Assembly (NCBI RefSeq): GCF_037038585.1
Contig: NC_092560.1
Location: 56,642,049-56,706,048 of the forward strand
DNA length: 64,000 bases
DNA from: Patagioenas fasciata
Lineage: Eukaryota > Chordata > Aves > Columbiformes > Columbidae
Reading direction: 5' to 3'
Every line of letters begins with the position of its first letter. Position 1 is the first letter of the stretch. Both the position numbers and the translations under genes were made by a program. Below the pieces are notes generated by a model. That model ran no database searches. It was not told the origin of the DNA and saw nothing but the letters and a program-made list of their open reading frames with translations. This document shows positions 46,736-58,742 of the stretch, in pieces.

Positions 46736-48867
46736 GTCCTGGGGTGCTGTCATGCTATTTAAAACTAAATCCAAAAAACAATGACGCTAGCTACAAAAAA
46801 ATAAGAGTTTCTAACTGTGTCACGTAAATTAACTCCATTTCAGTCAAACCAGTACAGTTGTGTAGGTAGACCGGCCATTGCTTACTGAGAGACACTGTTA
46901 TGCTATTTCAGTTGCAATAAATTGAACTCCCAAATCAACTAAAGCCAAGTAAAAATTCTGAAAATATATCATATTAGAAATTGCCATTGTTTTATACTTA
47001 AATTAGCAATTACAAAGTTTCAGTACTAGTAAGCATACTAACACTGTTAGGTATTTGTGTTGATGTAGACTTCTGCGCATGTTTGATTGCGTTAGGTATT
47101 TCAATACTGCAGGCACCTGATTGGAGTTTCCACTTTTATTTTCAGATTTTTGAGAACTGGGATGGAGGAGATTTTTTTTTTCTTTGATACTGAAAAAACC
47201 TATTACATTAATTTTGTTATCTGTGAATATATTCAGTAATCAGTACCGATATGGTTGATCTTCATGAGCAATTAAATTGTCTTCACGTCTTTGCGGATGA
47301 ACTTTCCGCTATAGAGGTGGAAGTTTCCACAGGTGTTTTTTTGCAGCAGGCACATCTATCATTCTGCTAAGACTTACATATGGAGCTCGATATGTTAGAA
47401 AATGTTGAGGAAGTTTATAAAATCAATTTTTCCAGGAATCTTTGAATGCCATGTGATTTTTTTTTTCTATTAGAATATGTCATGCTCTATGTTACCTCTG
47501 TTTTATTATTCTTTAGCTTGACCTAAATAATTTTCAAAACCTAATACCAAAGGATCAAAAATTCATGTAAATGGAGCAGACATAGATTAGGAATTTCAAC
47601 TTGGTATTTCTTTCATGAGGAATGATATAAATTGTGTATGTATTTAGAAAGATGAAGACACTTGTGAAATATTTTTAAAATATGTTTGTTTTCCAAGCTT
47701 TATTTAATATTTAGAGCAAGGACGTTTTTAAGGCAACTGCAACCCTGGCATCTTCTATTTGTTGTCTTTAAAGATTTTGTTTGAAAGAGTTTTTCAATGG
47801 CTAACAGTTTTCAAGGGCTGAAATGGAAAATTCTGAATTTCAATACTTTTTGTAAACTCAAATATCTGTAAGCTTTGAGGAAATGTCTCCAATACCTTTT
47901 CAATTAAACTACATGCTGTCACAGTGACTATAATAAAAAGAGACTTTATGGTGCACAATTGCATACCATTTTGGGCGGTCTAAGATATGTATGTCTGCTC
48001 TTCTGAGTTTGAGTTTGGGACAACATTTTTGCTTGGCTAAAAGTCACCTTTGTCTGATGGTGTTCTGGCTGGTGTTCTGGCTGTATCTCATGACTGATGA
48101 GGAGAGCCAGTATGGCAAAGAGATTTTTTTAAAAAAGTATGCACATGTCTTTCCAGCTTTGTCATGCATATCATGCACAGGCAGGCATGTTTGCATGAAC
48201 CACAAAATCTTACATTGGCAAAAGTGGAGCATTTGTGTTACAGAGACTAGGTAAGGGAAAAGCTGTCAGTCACTACTGGAATCAGGTTACTGGGCACAGC
48301 ATTACAACATCCAGTGCAGCAGCTTCACTTCTAATTCATAAATATGTAATATATTTCAGTCTGATTGTAGGCCCTGACACTGTGTTTTGCTGTGCAGAGG
48401 TAGCTCACAGCCCCTAAAACATGATGTGAAACAAATTAAAGTCTAAGATTTGCCAGCATCACAACAGATCAAAAGACACTCAGGCATCTTTGTTGCAATG
48501 GAATACTGGAAATAGCTGATTTGATTATAGCCTGTAGACACATAGGTATGGAAATATTTGCATGCGGAAACACAAAATAATTTAGAACAGCTGTACGAGA
48601 GTATGGATGAACCCACTCAGGCAGAAAGCTTCATTTTGGGATGTTGTTGTTGTTGGAGTTTTTTTGTAGTTTTTTTGTTTGTTTTGTTTTTGTTTTCATT
48701 GGATGCAAATGCATACAGTGGTTTAAAGCTTGTTTTACACGACTGTAGGATAAAATCGGATTCTAGTGACTTTTGTTTAAGCGCAGGGAAGAAATTCACA
48801 GCTTAGAAATTCCTACCAGTTAAGAAATTTCTCCTATCTTTTTGTTTGGTTTTTTTTGTTGCTTTTT

Positions 48868-48905
48868 GTTTGTTTGTTTGTTTGTTTGTTTGTTTGTTTT
48901 GTTTG
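48868..48905. repeat. (GTTT)n microsatellite
   Basis: About eight to nine GTTT units inside a longer T/G-rich stretch (48840-48917). Confidence 0.9.
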
Positions 48906-51900
48906 GTTGTTGTTGTGGGATCCCCCCTGCCAAAAGAACTGAGAGCAAGAGAATGCCTCATAATTTAATGTTATGAAATAATGCTACAGGGCAAGATTAT
49001 TCATGTTTATCCACTCTTCATTATATGTCACATGACTGGGTATTTGACGACTAAAGGATTTTAATCTGATTATTGAGTGACTTTTGGGAATTGGACAATT
49101 CAGTTACGTGCCATGTTTTGTAGGCAAGGCATGTGATTGAGAGTCAGACCTATGAATAAACAATATCTTTTAGTGCTAAATTTTTCTAATCTTGGAATAT
49201 TTTTTGGATATGTGATATTAGAAATAGTTGGAATTACAGAGTAGGATTATCTGAAACTAAAGCATAAAGCCATATTAAAAAAAAAAAAAACAAACAACTT
49301 TTAATGTTTTTAATAACTTGCTTAGGACTATGGTAATTATTCATCTTCTAACAGCTGTTATTATTGTATTATTTAATTTTGTAGCTAAAAACTTGTACTT
49401 ATTAAACATCTATTTGCATTGTAACTGATTTTATCATTTGAAGTTTGAGTAGGTAGCAAAAGTTTGGAAGTCTTTTTAGACCTTAAAAGTGGTTATTAAG
49501 AAGGAAAAATGAAAAATAGAGCTGATATAATGTTAATTTTACAGTGTCTCTGACCATAGATGGCCAATGGAGTATAAATTGTGAATCTAGGAATATGTTT
49601 TGACTGGAAACTTTCATAGAAGTGCCTACAATAGTGTAATCTTTTGACATCTTTCAGGATGCTAAAATGTACGTATGTATCTATATAGATATTTAAGATT
49701 TTTTTTTTTTTTTTCCTGTTTGTTTGCTTTGTAGGTAAGTATCATTTATGAAGAAGTACATAGTTTGGAGAGTGTTTGCATTATGCCTTTCTGTGAATTC
49801 ACACGTCCAGTGAGTACACACAAAATCTTGTGATGTCTTAACATTTTTAACTCATCAGGAATTGGTATTATATGTAATGAAATCTTTCTGCTGTGTTCTC
49901 GGGATTTTGAATGAGATCTGTAGGTATATGTTAAAAAGTATACTCCTGTCCTCTTCTCTGGCACACAATGCTTTAGATCAGTGCAAATACAGGCAATATT
50001 CATGGCCCTTCTGTGGAACTTTTGGGTGTTTGGAACTTGTGTAAGAAAACGTGTAGATTATTTACTTACAGTGTTTTCAACTAGTGATTATATTGGTACA
50101 TTACTCTCACTTTACTGCATATCTAAAGACAGATAATTACTTTGAATGCTACCTTTTTAAAAAAATAAATTGAAGACCTGCATCAGAATTTAGAGGAACA
50201 AATCAATAAATATACAGTGAAGTTCTGTGGTCTTTCGTCTGAAGATCTTGAACATTTTATGCAACAAAGATTTTTAAGGCACATACCTATGACAGAATAA
50301 AAACTATTAACACAGTGGTCATATGGTGTTTAGTGGCAAAATATGGCATTTAGGGTTGGCTGAAATGTGCAGAAATCAGTTTTATGACCCCTAGTGGTGT
50401 GTTCTAGTAAAGGAATATCAAGGAATCTTTTAAAAGAAAATAAGAGTATCACTGTGTGACATTCAAGGCTATTAGTGTCTAATCTGCAAGGCTAAATTAT
50501 ACCTTTGAATTAACAGATGCTATAAATGACTTTAATATTCTTAGATGGTTAGTACATGTTAAATACATGTAATTTTATGATTTATGAGTATTTGTGATCT
50601 AAAGCATAGATCAAATGATATCTTTAAATACATTGTGACCCAAATTATACACAGAAATGTTGTACAATGATGACATTTCTGTGGTCTTTACTAACTGCAA
50701 TACCTGTATGCCTGAGTGAAAGACTAAACACTCAGTGTACCACAAAGCAGGACTCTTTACATTTCAGTAATTCTGTTGTATCATTCTCTGGACCACAGCT
50801 AGGTACATGAGCTGCGTAAACATTCAAACAAAACAATATTGTATTGTCACATATTACGTTTCTGCTTCATATTAAGAAATGGAGAGAGTAAGACTGAAAA
50901 TGACAATTTTCATCTGTATTTACAACTGATACATGTCTGTGCACATCTTGCCTTAGGAAGCAGTGAGACATTCAGAGACCCACAGACATACATTAACTGT
51001 ACAAATATGTTTGTTTATGTTAAAGATTTGAATCACTGAGGTAGGCACTATGACTCTTCTGTAGGACAAGCTCATTTTTGTGTGTGTGTTTTGTTACCCT
51101 CCTCACATTCACTCTGGTATGAGTCCTGGACTTTTACTGCAGAGCACGTTCCATGTTAGAAATTCATACACACAGTCATTCCTCAGGAACTCGTTTCTAT
51201 GCCTATGTCTTCAAAACATGGCTTGCTCTCCTTGAAAAGTGGCAGAAGGATGCTATATTCTGACACCTTTGGGTGTTCCAGGGCCATTATAGACGAAGAC
51301 TGGAAAATTCACTTCATCCAGCATAGATATTAGGGACTTTTCTACTAAGAAGCTGTAATTCTCCAGAATGATGGTATTTGATAAACCAGACTTTAAGCAG
51401 TGATTTCTACACTGCAGCCGTAGATATCTTCAGTGTTTGCCAGGACTTTGCTCAGAGAGTTTGTTATCACTAAAGACTTTTTAGGTTGTATCCTAACTGG
51501 CAAATGAGGTATCACAGCGGGGGGGCTACTGCAGCATGAAACAGTCAGTACTGATTAAATACAATGCCTGTGTTTCAGGGGTTTTACTCAGATTAGCTAC
51601 CGTTAGGTTCTAATGACCACAGTGCACTGTGTACATAGCCTTCGTACATACCTTCTGATTTCGCTTCATTTGCATTTTGTTTGTGTGCCAGGACTTATGT
51701 GCTATGCAAACCAAAGCAGTGAAGATGGAGTAGCTTCAAAATGCACTTCTGGGCCAATCTCAAATACAAATACAGATGCATCCTTGAACCGTGGGCATTC
51801 AATCGACTTTTGTTGTTGCTGATTTTGCTAACTTATTTTACAGAAACAAAATACGTTTATGTTCTTTGCAGACCAGTACCATAACATGGGTCTTATCTGG

Positions 51901-53404
51901 AAGGACTCTGAAATTAATGAAAAATTTTCTGTATTTCAGAAACAAAATTTGGTCACCTTTATATAAAAACTGGTTGCTTGGTTTTTTGTTTTTGTTTCGT
52001 GTGGGATTGGTTGGTTGGTTGGTTTGTTTGTTTTAAGATAATTGTTGTCACCCTGAACAACCATATGGACCATTTAAGTAAAGAAGCCATTTCATCCTTT
52101 GCAGTTTCTATTATGAATTTCTTAATAATTGATATTTTGTTTCTTATCTAAAAAAATTGCAGTATAATTCCTTGCAAATCCTCCTACTTTATCTTTTTAT
52201 TTCTTATTAGGCAAACTGGAGTTGTTTTTACTACTATATTATTTTATCATCATCATAAACATAAGTTAATTTGGTGGTTCAGATTTTGTGTTCTCAGTAG
52301 AAATAATATATTTTGTATCTAAATTGTGCAATCCATTTCATTAATAATTTAATAATTTTATTAGTAATTAAATGTTTGTTGTGTAGACAGGTAAAAACAG
52401 AACTCCTGGAGAAGTCTTTAAACCAGAAAATATACTTTGACAAGCACCATCTGTAATAAGAATGTAGCTGTTTTGGTTGCTTTTTCTGAAGATCTCTTGT
52501 GCAGCTCTTCAAGTCAGCATGGCTTTAAAATGAAAGAAGATGAGTTTACCTATTCACTTAGGCCCTTCAGAATTGCTCTGTTTAAAACTTGGTGGAAACT
52601 TGAAAGACAAAACATCTTTGCCCACTTCTAATAAGGACAAAATGTCTGTTTTTAGGAATTTTCAATATTGTTCTTTACATACATAACAGGACAGAGATGA
52701 CCTAAGGTCATCACAAAATTTGAATATATTTTTATTATTATTTGTGTTATGGTTCAGAAAAGCACTTGAAAATACGTCTAAATTTCATAATTACCTAACA
52801 GAATTCTAGTTATATACTTGAGGCATTGGGATAAAAGTCTATGTTACAGGAATGTATTCTCGAATTTTTCTGAACTAAATGGGTCAATATATCCTGTGCA
52901 ATCTTTAACACGGACATAGGTGATTAAATTTATGTATCATTACTGAAACAATCTTCTAGATAATTTTAGAGTTTATCAGGAAGAAAGGAAAGAACCAAAA
53001 TGTTAGATAACATAGCTACTGTGAAAATGAGAATTGTGGTTTTCTATAACCAATTTCCAATCAAGAACATCTGGAAATGAGTCCAGAATGGTACAATAGA
53101 GTAAATTATATTACAATAATGTGATGTAGTTTAGTACCTTGTTTTGTATGACGCAATAAATAGAACATAAAGTTAACTGCTAAGTAGTGCAAATGTAGCC
53201 TTATGCAATATTATGTTGCCAACTTGGTAAAGTAAAAGCTGGAAAAGATATTTAACATGGAAAAGCATTTGTAGGCCAAGATCAATATTAAGAATTATCA
53301 TGCAGAAACATGAGTATCGATTTTATATCCAAGAAATTAATTTACTGTCTAGGACACTGAGATGGAAATAATGTGCTCAGTGACAGGGAGTGGGGGAGGT
53401 GCAG

Positions 53405-53522
53405 GGTGAAACAATAAAAACCAACCAAACCACCCACAAACAAAAAACATAAAACAAAACCAAACCAACAAAAAACCTGCCCACCAAAACAACAACAACC
53501 AACAAAACAAAAAACCCCCACC
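53405..53522. repeat. A/C-rich low-complexity tract
   Basis: Made almost only of A and C (AACCAACCAAACC, ACAACAACAACC and similar). The glycine/valine-rich minus-strand frame across it is a composition artefact. Confidence 0.9.
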
Positions 53523-56041
53523 AACTGTTCAGAAAATATTTCAGAAACTAGTATTGCCTGAACTCATGTATTTTAACATAAAACTACAGTGTTGCCACCA
53601 GGCTTTTATGTTATTCTTTATGTTGCGAGTAGAATAATATGAAACTTTGAACTTTCTTGGTGTAGCATCCATATTGGGGTCAGGTGCATGTTATAGCTTA
53701 CTGCTTTCTGAACATGTCAGTTTATAAGATCTTAAGGTAAAATATGAGGGACATTTAATTTTTGCATTTAAAATGCAGTTGCAATTAAAATGCAGCTGAA
53801 TACAGATCCAAGCAAGCCAGACAATTTTAGTCTTGTTTGGCCCAGCATTTCTGCTGATTCATAACACAAGAAACAGTTATGTTGAAGCTGCAGTGAGTAT
53901 ATAGTTGCCACAAACGCAGAGGTGAAGCTTGTATTCAGACCTGCATAGGAAAGACACAGCTGTGATTTCCTATCTTGTCACTAGATGTCATTATTCCTCT
54001 CAAGAATATAGCTGGTAAGCCTTTGAAAAGCTGTCCAGTATTTTAGAGAGTATTTGAAACATAATTAGGTAACACTAGTTGCAAAGAACAGAGAGGTCTC
54101 TTCTATTCTTTAATGAAAATGAGAAATTTTGGATTATTTGTTTTATTGGTTGTGATTTACTGCCTATTCGTGTTCTGTGCCCAGACAGCAAGAATGAAGG
54201 CTGTCCATTCACCTTGCTCTGGCCACTTCACAATGAGCAGGGGAAACTCTCTGGAGAAAGGGGAGTTTCTGCCATCGTGGGGAACAACTAAGGATGAGTG
54301 AGACAAGGGGAGAGGCTGTGAGACAAAAAGCCAGGGAGTACACAGCATCAGGAGAGTGAGACACAAATTCTGCACAAAGCAAGAACTGGGACACATGGCC
54401 AGATCAGAGCAATGGGACAAAGAAAGGCTTTTTCTAGGGACATAACTCAGGATGTATCACTGGTAGATTTGTTGTTCAAAGGAGGGTGAACTCTAAGGGA
54501 AGAAGCCACCCTGTGGGGTGGGTCAGTACATATTGATGAAAAGTCATTTTGATCGATTAAAAGTCATCCTGGTGTATCTGATGTGCCTATCTCAAAGTGC
54601 AGGTAGAGCTCTCTTGAGACTGTGCTTAATTGGTCTCATCACCAGGCTGTGCTATCTGCCTCCATCCTCTTAAGGATGTGCAAAGGGAATCTACTTCAAG
54701 TAATCCAAAGCACTCATTTTTAGAACTAAGCTTTTATATTTTCTAATTGAATGTCTTAGACTTTTTGTCTTACAGTGTGTAGATAAAAGTTGTAAACAGT
54801 TGCAGGTAAATGTTGTATCTGCCTTCTTGCTTGCTGTATGGTAGATTTATTAGGAAAGAAGTTGGTTCTGAAGGACAAATGTTGTTTGTGCAACATTACT
54901 ACAGAAAGGGGAACTATTTCTACTTTCAAAGCCATAGTTCATGTAAACAATTTAGTAGATATTTAAATTCTGTTGGTTCCTGAATAAGGACAATTCAATT
55001 ATACATCAGAAAAGCAAATTCTGAGGATGTTTAAAACTCTATTTTCCCCCCTCCTAAGTGAGATACAGTATACTCATTTCTATTCCTTCACTAGTTAAAC
55101 CTCTCCTGAAGCTTTTCTGAAGATCAGGTAGCTAATGCATATGCTTATAAGTTAAAGGCACACATGGGCTGTTGGTATCTTAAGATCCCGTATTTAAAAT
55201 AGCTAACATGGAGATTATATATGCCATAACATTAGTTTCATCTTCTAAACTCCATGGCAAAAAGCTGTAACTTTCAAAATTATTTTATACTAGGCAGATG
55301 CTAATGGGATCTCAGAAGGCTACTTCAATATGAACATTAAATAAAAATATCATAACCACTTCCAATGCAAAATTTGTTAGTTTCAAGTTTTGATGAGGCA
55401 TCCTTTCTGAATAGACTTCAGAAAAAAATGCATGCAACAGGTTGTGTTGATTGCATTAAAACAGCGTCATTTCTAGAATTTTGCAGACATGTTTTCAAAC
55501 ACTGGAGAAATCCATCTGCGCAGGATATAGTGCGTGTTTAATTTTTTTTTTAGTATTTTGTGTGTATTATTGTGTTTTATGTAAAAATACAAAAATAATT
55601 TTGCACTTCTAAAAAGTTTCTTGTCTGGAATGTGTATGTTCTCTCTCTTTAAATGTGTGCATAGTTATGTTATATAATATAGAAAAATACATTCTATGTC
55701 ACTGTACTTGTTATTGGTTGCAACGTAGGCCATAAAGTATTTTAAGGATATTATAATTGAAGATAAAAGGAATATCAGTTCTACTTCGGCAAAAACAAAT
55801 ACAAATGGAATTTTCCTTCTGAAACTGAAGTGAATTTTTATAGTGAAACTGATGCATATTGTTGCAAATTAAAGTTTCATATTCATAACTTATTCTCAAG
55901 CTCTAGCTAAATTCACTAGTGTGATTATTTTAGATAACAGGTAGAACGGAAAAAAAAGGGTGAGGTGGGGAATGTGAGTTCTTCATGCTGAACTAGGTGG
56001 CCTAGGTCACGCCTTTGACCTGACCAACAGCCTACAGTTAG

Positions 56042-57747
56042 AATCACAGAATCATAGAATGTCCTGAGATGGAAGGAACCCAAAAAGACCATTGAGTCCA
56101 ACTCCTGTCCCTGCATATGACAACTCCACAGTTCACACCATGTGTCTGTGGATGTTGTCCAGTTTCCTCTTGAATACTGTCAGGCTTGGAGCCCTGACCA
56201 CCTCCCTGGGGAGCCTGTTCCAGTGCTCCACCACCCTCTGGATGAAGAACCTTTCCCTAATGTCCAACTTAAACTTCCCCAGCACATCTTCCTGCCATTC
56301 CCTTGCATTCTGTCATTGGTCACTGAAGAGAAGAGACCAGCACCTTCCGCTTCCCCTCCCCTCATGAGGAAGCTGTGGACCATGATGTGGTCTTCCCTTC
56401 TCCAGGCTGAACAAACCAAGTGACTTTAGCTGCTCCTCATATGGCTTCCCCTGCAAACCCTTCAGCACCTTTGTAGCCCTCTTCCGGACACTCTTCAGTA
56501 GCTTTGTATCTTTTTTATCCTGTGGCACTCAGAACCGCACACAGTGCTCCAGGTGAGGTCGCACAAGTGCAGAGCAGAGCAGGACAATCTGCCTCTCTGC
56601 CCTCAAGAGTGTCAATAGCTCCTCCCAATTTTGTGTCATCAGCAAACTCACTTAGTAATCCCTCAATTCCTGAGTCTAAGTCATTATCAAGACATTGAAG
56701 AGTTTTGGCCCTAAGATGGATCCCTGTGGAAACCTGCAGGTGACTGGTCCCAACTTAACCCCATTTACTAGAATCCTTTGAGCCTGGTACATCAGCCAAT
56801 TGCTCACCTGCTGCATTGTATGTTTATCCAGCTGTGTGCTGGACATCTTGTCCAGGAGGTTTCTGTGAGAGACAGTATCAAAGGCTCTACTGAAATCCAA
56901 AAAGATCGTGTCAACAGGCTTTCCTTGATCAACTAGTTGGGTAACCTTGTCATTGAAAGAAATTAAGTCTGTTAAACCAGACTTTCCCTTCATGAACCCA
57001 TGCTGGCTGGGACCATTGACTGCATTGTCATTCAGACATTTTTCAAGAAAAATCTTCTCCATGCTTTTGCCAGGCACAGAAGTGAGGCTGACAGACCTGC
57101 AGTTGCCAGGGTCATCACTGTTGCCCTTGTAGACTGGGACAACATTTCCCATCTTCCAGTCAACTGGGTCCTCTCCAGATTCCCAGGAGCATTGAAAAAT
57201 CACAGAGAGAGGTCTTGTTGTGATGTCAGCCAGCTCTTTAAGCATTCTTTGATGAATCCCATCAGGCCCCATGAACTTGTAGGGATCTAGCTGGAGTAGC
57301 AAATCCTGTACAAGTTCTGGTTGACTGGGATTTTTTCATTCTCACAGCCATGGCTTTCTAGCCCAGGGTTATAGGGGCCCCCCAAGTCCATGATCGATGT
57401 TGAAGACCAAAGCAAAGAAAGCATTAAATGTCTCAGCTTTGTCTATGTCCCTGTTAATAAGGTGACAAGGCTCATCAGGTAATGGGGCAATGTCACTTCT
57501 AGTTTGCCTTTTGCCATTAATATATTTTAAAAAGCCTTTTTTATTGTCCTTCACAGTACTGGTCTGTTTCAATTCTAATTGAGCTTTGGCAGCATGAATT
57601 TCCTCCCTACAATGGCGAGCAGCATCTCTGTAGTCCTCCCATGTTGCCTGACCTTGTTTCCACTGACCATGTAATTTATTTTTTCACTGTATTTCAAGAA
57701 GAAGATCCATGCTCAACCAAGCTGGCTTTTTACCTTGCCTGCTAGAT
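56042..57747 (-). mobile_element. long CR1 LINE, 3' part (RT and tail), antisense, older subfamily
   Basis: This is the 3' half of a CR1 that is cut by an LTR-like insertion at 57748-58742. Minus-strand blocks in order are GKKPAWLSMDL near 57735, GQATWEDYRDAARHC near 57645, DNKKGFLKYINGKRQT near 57545, DPYKFMGPDGIHQRMLKELA near 57290, GPSQHGFMKGKS near 57000, FLDFSRAFDTVSH near 56900, FPQGSILGP near 56730 and FADDT near 56640. The tail ends in TTCTATGATTCTGTGATTC at about 56042-56060. Palm aspartates are preserved, but frames are broken in several places. The 208-codon open stretch 56676-57302 is the longest intact RT piece. Confidence 0.95.
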
Positions 57748-58135
57748 TGTTGGCATTTTGGAATTGCCCGGTGTCCCACTGCAAGGGATGGGATGAGGGA
57801 TGAGTTAACTCTGAATGTGACATGCGCCCTGTTTCAACAGATGACATCAGGTGTGTGTTAACTCTGGGTATTTCTGTGCAGTAATGCAAAGCGAATGACA
57901 GACAGTCACTCCAGAGGTCCAATTCAATTAGGAATTTACTGAAAGCACTTGGTGAAATAAGAATACAGCAATTAGTGACTTTGCAAAAGTATGTTATAAT
58001 ATCAAAAAACTTATCAATACAATGACAGCAAAAGCCCTTCTAAAAACAGAGTAACAATTAGTAACTATAATGCAAAACTTAACAGGACTTAGCAACAGAA
58101 CTTACAATGACATTACTTTTATATGTTCAAGAAAA

Positions 58136-58202
58136 AAGGAAAAGAGAGAGAGAGAAGGCAAACTGAGATATCAGAGAGAGAGAGAGTGAGAGAGGGAAAA
58201 AG
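58136..58202. repeat. purine-rich (GA)n stretch within the LTR
   Basis: Two AGAGAGAGAGAG runs at about 58142-58155 and 58173-58197, separated by a short mixed stretch. Confidence 0.9.
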
Positions 58203-58600
58203 ATATCACCACTCCACAGGTTATTGGTCCCACAATATCCTATGGGGGGCTGGATGCATTGAAGACTTTGGTCACGCTGCACAACATATACATGCCACAC
58301 TTGATGCCACATGTGGGGTCGTTTTATAACCCAGTTCACTTACATGTGGTTGGTTCATCTCCTCCCTCTGTTCACTCTTTATGTTAATTAGGAGGACTCT
58401 TCTGGAAATGGGTCTGGGGTCTTCAAACTAGGGGAAAGTTCACAGTACTGACCAGAAGTGAGTTGTTTTGCCTGTTGGGGTATCTGTTGGTTCACAATTT
58501 CTTCTGATAATTGGTGTCCAACAGATAGTTCATCTCTGTCATCCCTATTAGGCCATGAAGCCTTCACAGCAACACTGTTAATTGCCTTTATCTTACAATG

Positions 58601-58708
58601 TGTCTGCCTCCATGGCAATCTATCTTTTCTGCCCAAAATATCAATCGCAAAACCTTGGGAAATATAAGATGACATGTCTGCCTCCACAGCCATCTGTCTT
58701 TTCCTCAC
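58601..58708. repeat. direct repeat in LTR U3, about 34-bp copies 74 bp apart
   Basis: Copies start at 58601 and 58675, both TGTCTGCCTCCA followed by similar sequence (GGCAATCTATCTTTTC versus AGCCATCTGTCTTTTC). Duplicated U3 blocks often act as enhancers in retroviral LTRs; here that is inference. Confidence 0.8.
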
Positions 58709-58742
58709 AAAGTAACAAAACCCAGATGTTTAAGGCATAACA

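Larger units (their letters stand above)
46736..56041. other. PDE4D5 intron 1, AT-rich DNA
   Basis: No exon or repeat family is recognised over 9.3 kb. Low-complexity tracts are listed separately (48868-48905 and 53405-53522); short (GGTT)n occurs near 52006-52023. A near-repeat GATGAAAAGTCAT / GATTAAAAGTCAT sits at about 54535-54567. Nothing else is supported. Confidence 0.5.
57748..58742 (-). mobile_element. LTR-like insertion (995 bp) inside a CR1, antisense
   Basis: CR1 similarity stops at both edges, and the intervening 995 bases end in the imperfect inverted pair TGTTGGCATT (57748) and AAGGCATAACA (to 58742). On the minus strand this reads TGTTATGCC...CCAACA, as an LTR should. A TATAAAA box lies at 58328-58322 and an AGTAAA signal at 57940-57935 on that strand. 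It contains a purine-rich (GA)n stretch and a duplicated U3 segment. Flanking five-base sequences (TAGAT left, TGGTC right) do not match well, so the target duplication is decayed or the edges are off by a few bases. No retroviral genes are present, so a solo LTR is the best reading. Confidence 0.75.

Noticed and set aside
50063-50090. TTACAGTGTTTTCAACTAGTGATT, similar to the mature miR-582-5p known from a PDE4D intron in mammals
   Set aside because: Several mismatches in the mature sequence and no complementary arm downstream, so no hairpin.
53342-53524. Glycine/phenylalanine/valine-rich minus-strand frame resembling a membrane segment
   Set aside because: Composition artefact of the A/C-rich tract.
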